This document shows positions 11,835 to 24,676 of a stretch of DNA of 64,000 bases, piece by piece. Under the pieces are notes generated by a model. The model ran no database searches and was not told the origin of the DNA. It was given only the letters and a program-made list of their open reading frames with translations. The stretch's first letter is position 1. Every line of letters starts with the position of its first letter. The position numbers and the translations under genes were made by a program. Source of the DNA: Peronospora farinosa (lineage: Eukaryota > Oomycota > Peronosporomycetes > Peronosporales > Peronosporaceae); the NCBI GenBank assembly GCA_947646735.1, contig CANTFK010000328.1, forward strand, positions 1-64,000, given 5' to 3'.

Positions 11835-14800
11835 ATGATTGACGACAACATCATGACGTCCGTATTGGATGATCAAGGCGGCGTCGTTTCAGTCGTCACC
11901 TCTGTCTCGTCCACAATAACACCTTGTTTATCTTCATTTAAGTATCTCAACCACGCAGCAATGAAGGCATTGCCTACTACTCATAACGTACTCGCTTTCT
12001 TGCACACGATCTATGGGTTGTGTCAGCAGATGCGAGATCGTCCTCGAGTGTGTTTCCAAGCACACGCTCGACTTTATCAAACGTTTGTCACGATCAGCAA
12101 TACCGTGAAAGAACAAGAATCTTCTTCTATACCTGTGACTCGACATCTTCAGCACTTTATGATCGTGTTACATCAGTTGAAAGCGATCCTCGATCAACAC
12201 TTGAAACGTCGTAATCTCGTGGCAAAAGTGACCGCCAGTCGTCGTCTGTTATCAGCTTTAGCACGAATTCATTCCAATGTAAATGGACTTTTACGTGAGA
12301 CGTCAGTGACAAGTGCGACCAGTGCATTGCTCGAGTGGAAACAACAATTTGCAGTCAATCGATTTCAAGATGAAAAAGCTCTTCATGAGACGCTAATGGC
12401 GTTACTTTCGACTCCGACGTTTGTGAATAAGGAATTGCCAAGTGAACGATGTCAAGCGTTGGTGTTGCTGGAATTGGTGGCCGAATTTGCATCAAATGAG
12501 TCGCTACGAGGACACTCGTCTCAGCTTTTAGAGACACTCAAGATGACGCATCGACGGATTTCTAATTTGTGTGATCTGCATCTTCGACGAGTGCCAAGGT
12601 GGTTCTTGCCAGGATGTGAAGTGGATTATTCACCTTCTGATCATACCATTGGGTGCTCAAGAGGATCCTTTGGATCGACACTGCAACGTGGTGAAGCCTA
12701 TCGATACAGCTACAAGAGTCAAGGAGCTCTTTCTAGTACTACCTCTACAGTAGCTGTCAAGTGTCTGTGGGCATTGCCCGATGTCCAATATCACTTTGTC
12801 GAACAGCTCTTTGCACGAAGTGGAGTGTATAATTGGACGCGTGTTCGACATCCGAATGTCGTGACTGTACGAGGAGCTTCACATGTTGCTAGTCCACCTT
12901 ATCTCGTGAGAGACTTTACAACTTATGGTGGACTTACGTCTTACCTTGCAGCGCTGGAGACACGAGCTAAGGAATGTGCAGGACCGGAATGTATTGGGAG
13001 AGTAGAGACACTGACATGGCAATTACTTTATGGAGCAAGTCGTGGTCTGCTACATCTCCATGAACAACAGAGCATCGTTCACGGCGGATTACGCTGCAAC
13101 AATATTCTAGTTGATAAAAAAGGTCGAGCGGTGATCGCTGACTTTGGACTGTACACGCTGGCATGTAACGCTCGGGATTCGGGATTGACGGAATACTTTC
13201 ACTTGGACGTTTTTGACGCAGACGCTGAGGAACTGATTCGATGGCAAGCCCCTGAGTGCCTACGAGAGCACGTGGTATACCGCGAGTCACTTCGGACTCT
13301 GTCTGATTCCGAATCGGAACTGGTCTCAAGCGGTGCCAGTGCATCCGCCACTTCATTTTCTACCGACGTGTACGCTTTTGGAATGTGCATTCTCGAGGCT
13401 TTGACTCGCACAGTGCCCTGGGCAGGGCTTGATATTGCGAAGATTCGCACACTGAAAGAGAATTTGAGCTTGCTACCACCTCGACCAAGGTGCATTTCAT
13501 CTCAGGGATGGACACTGATTGAGAAGATGTGTGCAGCCGATCCGAAAAAGCGTCTTACTCTAAGGGAGGCATCACAGGAGCTGAAGCGACTTGGATACTG
13601 GAATCGGGAATCAAATCATTCACGAAACGCCAGCTGTAAAGACTCAGACACATCGAGAGCTGACGCCACAGCAAAAGGGGAGTGCGTCTCAAGCGCACTG
13701 GGTGAAGTATCACCAAAACATATTGATGAAAGCCGATCGCGCGATAGTAGCGTGGCGGACTTAAAGGCGGTGGACGTTGCCAAAGCTGGTCATGTCTCCA
13801 CATCACTGGACGAAGTTTTACGAGAACATAGGAATATATCGGATCGGTGTCAAGACAAGAGTGCTTTAGATCTAAACGAGCTTGAAGAGCAGGCGACACA
13901 GAAACTGACTGGTGTGTCAAGCGTTTGTGTGAATAATGCGTCCCAAGAGCTGAAGCGACTGGGAGTGGGTGAAAAGGTGACAAGTGAATCACGAGACAGC
14001 AGCGCTCTAAACCTAGTGACAGTGACCAAAGATGCATTTGCTCGGTTGACCCCACTATCCAGTGATGGCTCTGGCACTTTAACTGCTGAACCAAGCCAAG
14101 AAACACTATCATCGGAACCCGATAAGGGGCAAAACGAGTTATTTATGTCATCTAAGGCTACATCTGGCTACCTACCGCCCATCATAGTCGACACAGTGGA
14201 TCAGCTGATCGCTAGTACGGCGGACAAGCAGATCTGTAAGCATTCTGCTCATTTTTCGGCCCTAAGCGATGCATCAACGGTGGAGCTGACCGGTCGTCCG
14301 ATCAAGAATTATGTCTCGCCGCGCAAACGTTTGCATTTTAATCGACCCAAAGCAAGCAGTGGGGTTGCTGTGGGTAGCTCATTGGAAAAAGAACCTAGCA
14401 AAATCGTGCACTTTTACGGACAAGAAGGAAAGGCAAAAGTACCTCATTGTCGAGAAGTAGTGCGTTCGTTGCACGGCGCACTTCTTCAAGCAGCCGATGA
14501 CAGTGATACGACAAATGACAAACAGGATCGAAGTGACTGCAGACCGATTATCATGGATAATAATGCTGAGATAACTTCTGTTACTGATGTCATTAGAAAC
14601 TGGATCACGTCCGAGCAACCCGAGCAAGAACTGGATAGTGATACCGGGAGCGTCAAAAGCCTTGTTTCCGATGAGGAATATCCAATGCTGTCGAGCAGTG
14701 CCGAAGAGGATGTACACTTGGAAGAACTGGCCACTGGCGATAGTTTAGAGGATGAAGAAGCGCTAATGATTGTTCCTGCCGAGTTTCAGACAGCTCGCAG

Positions 14801-16571
14801 CTTTGACGAGGATGATTCTGCGTCACCACTTCACCCAATGATTGGTCTTCTTGACATCCTTCGGACAGAGCATCCTGAGGAAGCTCTTCTTGTTGAAACA
14901 TTAGAAGCTATGAAGGAAGGTCTTGAGCTGTCGACTGCTTGGATGATTGTGGAGCGCGAGGGATTCCTTACATTTATGAAGCTCGTTTGGATAGACTACT
15001 CTGAAGCTTGCACGATTCATGCATTGGAGATATTGCAGTCTATTGCTGACCTAAGCTCTGATTTCGTGACAGCTCTAGTAGAGTCCAAACTCGTGAAGAT
15101 CCTGCTTGCTGTTGTTAAACACAGATCATCTCCTTTGCAAGTCGATTTGGCAGCATCGTTTCTGCTTGAAATCATCGCTGAAAATGACGAGGCAAAGATA
15201 CAGCTATGGAACTGCCGCGGTGTCGGTGTGATGGAAGATAGCGTCGTCATCAACCGGCGACTTGTCCAGGAAGTAAAGTCCACGATGGCAAAGTTCAAGC
15301 GAAATGAAGGATTAGAGTGTCTTGAGAATGGTGAATGTCATTTAGCAATCGACAAATTCACTGAAGCGATTGCTTTGGATCGCAAGCGAGCAGGGTACTA
15401 CGGCGACCGGAGGTATGTAGCAATTTGCAATAAGTGTTTGTACGACTGGTGGAGGATTTATTCCAATGTATTTCTTTCGCTCTGTTGAAACAGTTTGGCG
15501 TATATGGAAGCATCGATGTACAAAAAAGCAGCGGACGACGCCTACCGCTGCATGCGGTACAACCCGTACGATGTGACGGGATATTTACGTCATGGGTTGG
15601 CACTCAAGGCGTTAGGGAAGTACAAAGAGGCGATACAATCGTTGCGTAAAGGTACAGAGGTTGACCCCAAGTTCGTGAAAATTCGCGATACACTCATTGC
15701 GACCGACAAGCTTTACAAGGCACGACTGAAAGGAGGGTCTAGTGCCACCATGTTGCGCCACATGACGGCTACTGAATCTGCAAAACTCAAGAAGAAGGAT
15801 GGTGACGATGCACTTCGAAAGAAGGATTACGCCCTTGCAGTCGAGTGCTACTCGGAAGCTCTCGAGCTTGACCCGAAGAACGACTGGGTGTATTTGCATC
15901 GAAGTATTGCGCACACCGCTCGTAGGAACTACACCAACGCGATCGAAGATGCATCCAAGTGCATCCGGATCAACTATCGACAAGTTGAAGGTTACTACCG
16001 GCTCGCATTGGCGTTGTATGCAGCTAATCAGCATGACCAGGCGCTAAATACACTCTATCGTGGCCAGGAAGTGGATCCGCGGCACGCGGGTATCACTCGC
16101 TTTATCAACCAACTTGAAGTAGAGGAAGCAAAGAAAGCAGGGCTGCCAGTATCCGAGTGGTTCAAGGAAAAGGGGTATCGGGCATTCCAGTTGCGCTCGT
16201 ATGAAGATGCCATCCAGTTTTACACGAAAGCAATTGACGCTTCCCAGTCCGATGATGATGAGGTTGTCATGCACTGCTATTTGTATCGATCTCGCGCCAA
16301 CCAGACACGAGGCGAGTTCTTAGCTGTGATTGCTGATTGCACGTACGTACTGGAGCGCTGTCCGAAGAATGTCTGTGCTCGACTGCGACGAGCAGATGCG
16401 TACGAGCAACAACGTGATTTACTTTTGGCTCTCAAAGATATTCGCGAGCTGGTGACTCTCAATCCGGAGTACGAAGATGCCCACGCTCGACTTGAATCTC
16501 TCGAACATCGATGTCGTCTTTTGCCCGGTGCATCCGAACGCAAGAATTTCGAGATCGATTCGATGAGGTGA
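11835..16571 (+). CDS. TKL-like pseudokinase with ARM-like and TPR repeats
   Basis: A multidomain signalling or scaffold protein of about 1551 aa. Residues 1-230 are helical. A protein-kinase fold spans about 262-590, with a loose Gly loop (GCSRGSFGS), the VAVK lysine and the ADFG magnesium loop. The catalytic loop reads IVHGGLRCNNIL, so the HRD aspartate is glycine and phosphotransfer is probably lost or weak. A Ser/Asp/Glu-rich linker (590-990) follows, then an ARM-like segment (about 1000-1130), then at least six TPR-like units to the end. The frame breaks inside a TPR helix. A GT-AG intron 15413-15493 (81 nt, GTATGT...CAG) restores GDRSLAYMEASMYKKAADDAY without loss. The stop is at 16571. 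Substrate and pathway are unknown. Confidence 0.85.
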
Positions 16572-16888
16572 TCTTAAGGTACGAAACGAGTACGTATGGA
16601 TATGTGCTGCATGTTTGAGCAGTATGGCACGTTGACAATGGACGATACACTATGGAGAAGCCTATAACAGTAAGGAAGAAATGCTTGGAATTGAGTCTAC
16701 AGCTCTAACAAAGGCAGCATTCCGTCAAAAAAACCGACCTTTAGTGCAAGATTCTTTCCTTCTCATCTTGACTTTTGGCTGTTAAGCCTTCGACACGTTA
16801 CACGCTCCTTCTCTATTGTATTCATCACGTCATAGAGACGCCTCCAGCGGGGGGGGGGGTTAGAATGTCAATTGACTTATTATCACAA
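16572..16888. other. Short intergenic region between convergent genes
   Basis: Lies between the ends of the pseudokinase and MIF genes. It contains a run of about ten G residues near 16850-16859, prone to length variation. No gene seen. Confidence 0.5.
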
Positions 16889-17435
16889 TTACTCCATTGT
16901 GACGTCATTCATTGCCTTGGGTTCCGGAATAAGGACACCGCCCTTGGCCCAGTTTGAACGCTGAACATCATCAATATTCATAAAGATGCGGTCTACAGGA
17001 ATCTGAAGTTCTTTGCTCACAATCTCCGTCAATGCCGATGCTGTCTACAAAATAATCCAGATCATTCATTTTATATCGTTTGCATAAAATCCCCCTTCAA
17101 TACTTTTGCATATGGACAATATAACTCCATACCGTCGGATTAAAGTCCATGTCCACCTTTCCAATGCTTCTAACGTGAATCATGGCACATGGCTACATTA
17201 TCAATAATACTAATAGTAAGTGGAATTCAATAAATGGATCCATTGAAACAGCCCACACATAACTTACAGCGTCCGTAGCTTGAAAATACATGAATGTATC
17301 CAACTCCAAATGAACCATAACGACTTGTTCGGACTTGTCAAGTGCATGGGCCAGTGTTTTAGAGATTGTAGCCATGACGTTTACCTCTTCGATACCATTG
17401 GAAGATACATTGCTTGTTACCTGAACGTACGGCAT
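16889..17435 (-). CDS. MIF: Macrophage migration inhibitory factor (MIF)-like protein, three exons
   Basis: Small tautomerase-fold protein of 127 aa, rebuilt from exons 17268-17435, 17133-17192 and 17044-16889. The introns are 75 nt (GTAAGT) and 88 nt (GTATGG), all in phase 0 with AG acceptors. Family signals: proline right after the initiator Met (MPYVQVTSNV; Pro2 becomes the catalytic N-terminus in MIF), the core PCAMIHVRSIGKVD matching the CALCSLHSIGKI region of animal MIF, and the C-terminal exon with VDRIFMNIDDVQRSNWAKGG. The start was chosen at 17435 rather than the in-frame ATG at 17456, because MIF needs Pro next to Met. No signal peptide, as usual for MIF. Divergent to BRR2 across 243 bp. 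The biological role in oomycetes cannot be told from sequence. Confidence 0.9.
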
Positions 17436-17678
17436 CGTGGAGTGGTTTGTGGCCATGTAGTTTAAAGTACCGGTTTTATACCGACGGAAGCCCTACGGTT
17501 TTACAACCAGTATTACCGATCTCTACCGCAAAGGGTTTTCACCAGTATATAAACCGGTATCGTCTGTATCCCTGCCCTCAATGTGAAACTTACCACTTGT
17601 TTTCACTATACTTCATTTTCCATACTACTAAACACTTGGAGGGTCAACGAACTCGATTGACCATCACTCTTGTCGAGC
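17436..17678. promoter_or_regulatory. Divergent promoter region, MIF / BRR2
   Basis: A 243-bp gap between head-to-head genes. On the BRR2 side, TCATTTTCCAT (17613-17623) fits the oomycete initiator core TCATTYYNCAW exactly, about 55 bp before the ATG. Inverted repeat arms TACCGGTTTTATA (17468-17480) and TATATAAACCGGTA (17546-17559) sit in the middle, a possible binding site pair. Their regulatory role is inference. Confidence 0.5.
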
Positions 17679-20600
17679 ATGGCGGAAGAAGTAGCTCGCT
17701 CGCGACAGTATGCGTATCAACAGAATTCCAACCTCGTACTACAGGCCGACAGTGAATCAAGACGACGACCTGATGAACCCACGGGTGAAGTGGAATCTCT
17801 GGCTGGGAAGATCACGTATCGCATGGGCGACAGGGCGCAGAAGGCGACACCACAGAACAGCCACAAACGTCATGGAGAGAGGGACAGAGACGAGCCACAT
17901 ACCAGGCCAAAGAAAAAGAACAGACGGGGTGACGGCGACGACGTCACTACGGGTAGCGATGGTGTCTTTTTTATGGCCACGGGTGGGCTAGCAGCTGTGA
18001 AAAGTAATATTCTAAAAGAGAGTTCGGCATACGAATCGGCTACGTATCGACCTCGGAATGCTACGAGTTTAGATGCTTATGAGCAAATCTTGGGTGTGGT
18101 GGCCCAGCAATTGGGATCCCAACCAGGAGAGATCTTGGCTGGTGCAGCTGAAGAAGTAGTGGCCATTCTAAAGAATGACACGTACCGAGATGATGAGAAA
18201 TATCACGAAGTACGGAAACTACTAAAGAGCATATCAACCCATACTTTTAGTCAAGTGGTGACAGCAGGGAAGAAGATTACGGACTTTTACATGGAAAATG
18301 GAGAGAAGAAAAGAGACGAAGAGGGACAAGAATCGACGGTACTGGAGAGTGATGAAGAAGTGGACAAGGAAATGGGCGTGGCTGTAGTTTTTGATGAAGA
18401 AGATGAAGAGGAAGAGTCGGATTTGGATGAAGTGAGGGACGAAGAAGAAGATGAGGAAAAAGATATTGAAAAGGACAATGAGAAGGAAAAAAATGCTACT
18501 GCTGGACGGGAAGCAATGAAGATGAAGGATGGATACGATGATGAAGACGACGGAGATGCCAAGTATAGACTGGACGTGCATGCGATCGATGCATTTTGGC
18601 TCCAGCGTGAGCTGTCGAAGTTTTACAAGGATGCTGAGATCAGTGCCAAGCTTGCAGAAGAAGTGCTGAGTATATTAAAAAAGTGGGAAGTGATCTCAGT
18701 GCTTGTGAAAACAAACTTGTGCTGCTGTTGGATTACGACAAGTTTGACTTTATCAAGCTATTATTGGAGAACCGAGCAAAGGTACTGTATTGTACAAGGC
18801 TGAAACAGGCTCAAAATGATGAAGAGCGACGCAGTATTGAAGAGGAGATGGTTGACGATGAGACACTAGATGACGGCGAAGGAAATGCTATATTGGACCA
18901 GCTACGCACGACGGCATCGGCCGACTCGTGGATGCAGGATCGTATCGGCGCTATGGAGACTACGTCCCGTGCAGAGGCCAACAAGCTGCGCAAATTGCAA
19001 CAGAATTCTGGTGGGCAGCGCACGCTAGCGCGTGGCGAAGAGTCAGATGATGATGTTGACATGGAGAACGGCAGTAGCGACGCCGTCAAGGAAGAAGGTG
19101 GAGATCCTTCGAAGAAGAAGCCACAGCATTACGTAGATGTTGAGTCATTAGCGTTCCAGGAAGGTGGTCACTTGATGAGCAACCGTGAGTGTCGCCTACC
19201 GGAAGGCACGTGGCGTGCACAAAAGAAGGGATACGAAGAGGTCCACGTTCCTGCCGTTCGCACGAAGATGGCCGTGGCTGAAGAAAAAGCGCGGATCAAG
19301 ATCTCGACGCTGCCAAAGTGGGCACAGGGCGCTTTTAATGGCATGGAGTCGTTGAACCGAGTGCAGTCAAAAATGTTTTCCGCGGCCTTTGAAACGAGTG
19401 AGAATTTGCTATTGTGTGCGCCCACAGGTGCAGGTAAGACGAATGTTGCAATGCTGACGATTTTGCATGAGGTCATGAAGGCTCAAGATCCCGAGACTGG
19501 CAAAATAGATTTAAATTCGTTCAAGATTGTGTACGTGGCTCCGATGAAGGCTCTCGTGCAAGAAGTTGTGCTTAATCTTTCCGCAAGATTATCGAGTGCT
19601 TACGATATTCAAGTGCGAGAGTTATCAGGCGATCAGAACTTATCCCGAGAGCAATTGTTTAACACACAAATCATTGTCACGACACCAGAAAAATGGGATA
19701 TCATCACGCGAAAGTCTGGAGATGATCGCACGTACACTCAGCTTGTGCGTTTGGTAATCATTGATGAAATCCACTTGCTGCACGACACGCGTGGTCCAGT
19801 GTTGGAGGCTTTGGTTGCCCGTACGATCCGCAATGTGGAAGCAACACAACAGATGGTGCGACTAGTTGGCCTCTCCGCCACACTTCCAAACTATGAGGAC
19901 GTAGCAGCGTTTCTTCGTGTCGATCCTGCGCAAGGGTTGTTCTACTTCGATTCCAGTTACCGCCCTGTGCCGCTTCAGCAGCAGTATATTGGTATTATGG
20001 AAAAGAAAGCAGTCAAGCGCTTTGCATTGATGAATGAAATATGCTACGAAAAGGTGATGGAGCAGGCAGAGTTGGACAATCAGGTCCTTATTTTTGTGCA
20101 TTCGCGAAAGGAAACTGCCTCGACAGCAAAGGCGCTGCGGGACTTGTTTGTGGAGAATGATACACTTACCCGTTTAATTAAACCGAATTCTGCCTCTAGC
20201 GAGGTACTTTTACAGGAAGCCGAAAAGATTGAGCGCAATGATGATTTGAAGGATCTTCTTCCATACGGGTTTGGTATCCACCACGCTGGTATGAAGCGAC
20301 AAGACCGTACATTAGTGGAAAACGCATTTGCTGACGGTCACTTAAAGGTGCTGGTCAGTACGTCGACGTTGGCGTGGGGAGTCAATCTGCCGGCTCATAC
20401 GGTGATAATCAAAGGCACTCAGATCTACAATGCAGAAAAGGGCGACTGGTGTGAACTGAGTCCACTAGACATTTTGCAAATGTTGGGTCGTGCCGGTCGA
20501 GTGCAGTTCGACACACAAGGCGAGGGTATCATTATCACACAGCACTCACAATTGACCTACTACTTATCGTTGATGAACCAGCAACTCCCGGTGGAGTCAC

Positions 20601-23600
20601 AACTCATGGGGAAGCTGGCTGATAATTTGAATGCTGAAATTGTAGTAGGTAGTGTGCAGAACGTGGCACAAGCTGCGACTTGGCTAGGTTATACATATTT
20701 ATTTATCCGCATGCTGCGTAACCCGACATTATATGGCATCTCCGTGGCTGACCGCAAGGCAGACCCGACACTGCTGCAGTACCGCACAGACTTGGCGCAT
20801 TCGGCCGCGACTCTATTGGTGAAGCACAACCTGATTAAGTACGAGCGGCGCTCGGGATTGTTCCAGGTGACTGCGCTCGGTCGTGTTGCTAGTCATTACT
20901 ACATTGCTCACGACTCGATCAGCACGTACAACGAGTACTTGAAACCTCACATGTCGGACATTGAGATTTTGCGGCTGTTTTCTCTGTCAAACGAGTTCAA
21001 ATATGTGATCGTTCGTTCAGAGGAGAAGCTGGAGCTGGTGAAGCTTTTGGAACGTGTGCCCGTTCCGGTGAAGGAGTCCTTGGTATCTTCAGCTCCTGGC
21101 AGTGTTACAGCTGGAAGTGGCTCTGCGAAGGTGAACGTGTTGCTGCAAGCTTACATTTCGCGACTGAGATTAGACGGGTTTGCACTTTTGGCAGACATGG
21201 CGCACATTCATCAATCTGCAGCACGTATTTTTCGAGCACTTTTCGAGATTTGCTTGACACGAGGCTGGGCGTCGCTGGCTGAGCGAATGCTTAGTTTCTG
21301 CAAGATGGTTGACAAGCGCATGTGGCTCTCACACTCGCCTCTTCGTCAGTTTGCCCCTGGATTGTCGGAGACCATTTTGAAGCGGATTGAGAAGAAAGAC
21401 ATATCGTGGGAGAAGTATAACGACCTGGAACCTGCTGATCTCGGTCAACTCATTAACAACCCACACTATGGCAAACAGCTTTACAAAATGATCCATCAGT
21501 TCCCAAAGCTTGAACTCTCGGCTCATGTGCAGCCAATTACTCGCTCTATGCTGAAGGTGGATTTAGTGGTGACGCCTGATTTCGAGTTCACAAGGGAAGT
21601 GCACGGGAATGCTGAGGGTTTTTGGGTGTTTGTAGAGGATGTGGATGGCGAGACGATCCTTCACCACGAATGGCTGCTGATCAAACGTCGCTTTGCCTCA
21701 CAAGACACGTATCTTACTTTTACGATGCCGTTATTCGAGCCTTTTGCGCCACTGTACTATATTAAGGTCATTTCAGACAAGTGGATTCATTGCGAAAGCT
21801 CGTTGCCGGTGTCATTTCACAAGCTTATTCTGCCCCAGAAGAATGCTCCTCCAACTGAATTGCTGGACCTCCAACCACTTTTCGTTAATAACGTTCTTCT
21901 GAAGCTTGCAGGTGGCAAGAAAAAGACTGCAGAGTCTGTTTTTAAGTCTTTAACGAACGCCCGTCAAGTTCCAAACCCATGGCGGTTCAAGCGTTTTAAT
22001 CCTATTCAAACGCAGGTTTTGCCTCGCTTGCTGGAGTCAGAGAGCAATCTCTTTATTGGGTCACCTCCGGGAAGTGGCAAGGGCGTTTTAGCGGAGCTTG
22101 CTGTTATGAAGACACTGTTTTCTCTCAACCAGCCTGATCAGAAGAGTGACGAGTTTGGCGAACACTTGATTGTGTATTTGACTCCAAAGGAGTCGAGTTG
22201 CCATGAAAAGTATGATGACTGGAATACCAAGTTTGGCGAGGAAAGCTTTTGGCGGCAAAACGTGGTGGAGCTCTCCGGTGACTCGACTGCAGACCTGCGA
22301 TTACTTGCTAGCGCGAACATCCTGATTGCAACACCAATGCAGTGGGATGTGCTTTCCCGACGCTGGAAACAACGCAAACGCATCCAGAATGTAAGCTTGT
22401 TGCTGTTGGACGAGTCTCATTTTGTGGGTGGCGGCGAATACGGTCCTACGATTGAAGTTGTGATGTCGCGAATGCGATTTATTGCTGCTGACATGGATAA
22501 GAAAAAGAAAGCAGCCGGTGAGCGGGGTGGGCGAATGCGTATCTTGGCTATGAGTAACTCCATAGCAAATGCTCGTGATGTGGGTGAGTGGCTCGGCGCT
22601 AGTGCGTCGGAAGGCATTTATAACTTTCACCCCAATGTTCGCCCACAGCCGTTGGAGATTCGAGTACAGGGCTTCGAGATTAACGATTTTTCGTCTCGCA
22701 TGCTAGCGATGGCCAAACCTCTGTACAATACTGTTGCAAATCAAGCGGAGAAGAAGCCTGTTGTAGTGTTTGTACCGTCAGCGAAGCAGGCACAGTTGAG
22801 TGCGATTGATTTGGTCACCTTTTCTCTGGCTGAAAACGACCCGCAGAAGTTTGTATCTCATTCACCAAAGGACAAAGTGAACTTGCCCCTGGAAGATGGT
22901 GCGTTGCTGCACACAATGGAAAACGGCGTGGGATATTGCACAAATCTAATGGCATCACGAAATCGGGAGTATGTGCTGAACCGGTTTGCAACTGGCAAAA
23001 TCCAGGTGTTGATCGTCCCGCAGTCGATGGCGTGGGAGCTGCGAAGTGCTCAGATCAATGCGTTCATGGTTGTTATTATGGGCGTGCAGTTCTATGACGG
23101 TCGAGAACACCGTTATGTGGACTACCAGCTCGCTGACGTATTTCAGATGACTAAATTTGCCAACCACACTGCTTCTCCTGCTGTAAAATGTGTACTTTTC
23201 TGTCATGCGTCTAAGAAAAAGTTCTACGCCAAATTCCTATACGATCCCCTTCCCGCGGAATCGCAACTGGAGCACTTTCTGAGTGACCACATCAACGCTG
23301 AGATCGTGACGAAGACAATTGAGAGCAAACAGGACGCGGTGGACTACCTCACGTGGACCTTTATGTATCGTCGGTTCATGAAGAATCCTAACTACTACAA
23401 TTTACATGGCTCTACCAATGTCCACCTGTCAGATCACTTATCGGAACTTGTGGAAACCACAGTCAATGCACTCGAGGAGTCCCGCTGCATCCAAATTGTA
23501 GAGGAAGAGGAGGGTGAAGAAAACGAGGGTGAGGAACATCTTGTACCCCTTAACCTCGGTATGATTGCAGCGTACTACTACATCAAGTATACGACGATCG

Positions 23601-24604
23601 AGCTGTTTGCATGCAGCCTGAAAGCAGATTCGAAGGTGCGCGCGCTTTTGACTATTCTGTCATCTGCAACGGAGTTTAGTGACCTGCCAAGCCGGTATGG
23701 CGAAGACAAGAAACTGGAGGGTCTCGCTAAGCACCTTAATTTTCCCGTGGCAGCCGGAGGGGATTACGGACAGGCCCATGTGAAAGCGAACGTGCTATTG
23801 CAGGCTCACTTCAGCAAGCAACACGACCGTCTAAGTCCAGCGTTGCGCCAGGATCTGGACTTTATTCTGCGCCACGCTGTGCGTCTCCTGCACGCGATGG
23901 TGGACGTTATCAGTTCCAACGGATGGCTCAAGCCTGCGCTAGCGGCCATGGACCTTGCGCAGATGGTTGTGCAGGCACAATGGAGTCATGATTCACCATT
24001 ACTTCAGATTCCATTCTTCACTCGGGATATGCTGAAGAAACTGGGAGAGATGGAACTGGAAGAGGAGGTGGAGACACCCGTGGATATTCTGAGTATGGAC
24101 GATGATGCTCGCAGCAAGCTTTTGCCTCTAGACACACAAAAGATGTCGGCAGTTGCCAAGTTCTGTAATGCTTACCCGGATGTGACAGTGCAGACGACGA
24201 TCCAGCAGGATGGCAAAAATCTGCCGCAGAGCTCTACCGTTAGCGTAAAGGTGCAGCTCGAGCGTGAAGGTGCTGACGAGGACGATGAAGAAGTGGACGA
24301 GTCAAGGGGGCTAGGCCTCGTGAATGCGTGCCACTACCCTGCAAAGAAAGCCGAGAACTGGTGGGTGGTGCTGGGTGATTCGAAGAAGAATACACTAGTG
24401 AGCATTAAGCGAGTGCCTTTTGCAAGTGCGCAAGCCAACGTGGCGTTGCAGTTTACTGCTCCGGACGAAATTGGTGATCACACCTTCCAGCTTTACGTGA
24501 TCTGCGATGGCTACGCCGGCTGTGACCTTGAGAATGAGGTCAAGATTACAGTTGTCGAGGGCGAGAACACAGATGAAGAAGAAGAGGACGAAGACGAGGA
24601 ATAG
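17679..24604 (+). CDS. BRR2: U5 snRNP helicase BRR2 (SNRNP200), with an apparent -1 frameshift
   Basis: ATP-dependent Ski2-like helicase that unwinds U4/U6 in the spliceosome. About 2,308 codons, close to the family length. An acidic, Lys/Glu-rich N-terminal region leads into helicase cassette 1: Walker A APTGAGKT near residue 580, DEIH near 695, SATLPN, and a LGRAGR motif VI, followed by a Sec63 unit. Cassette 2 has a degenerate Walker A, GSPPGSGKG, and DESH, then a second Sec63 unit and an acidic tail. The frame breaks at an A run near 18676-18682: one missing A would explain the switch from EVLSILKK to SDLSACENKLVLLL, the conserved ECENQLVLLL site. No intron of suitable length fits. Because BRR2 is essential, a sequencing or assembly error is the likeliest cause. 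Confidence 0.93.
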
Positions 24605-24676
24605 TCATGGCGCGTCGAACACACGTGAAGGAATGGCGATCAAACCAGTAATCATTCATACTTAACACTTGCCACT

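Noticed and set aside
18287..18562. Ser-rich minus-strand ORF
   Set aside because: Shadow of the acidic Asp/Glu-rich N-terminus of BRR2.
22301..22630. Minus-strand ORF opposite BRR2
   Set aside because: Lies wholly within conserved helicase coding sequence and has no family resemblance.
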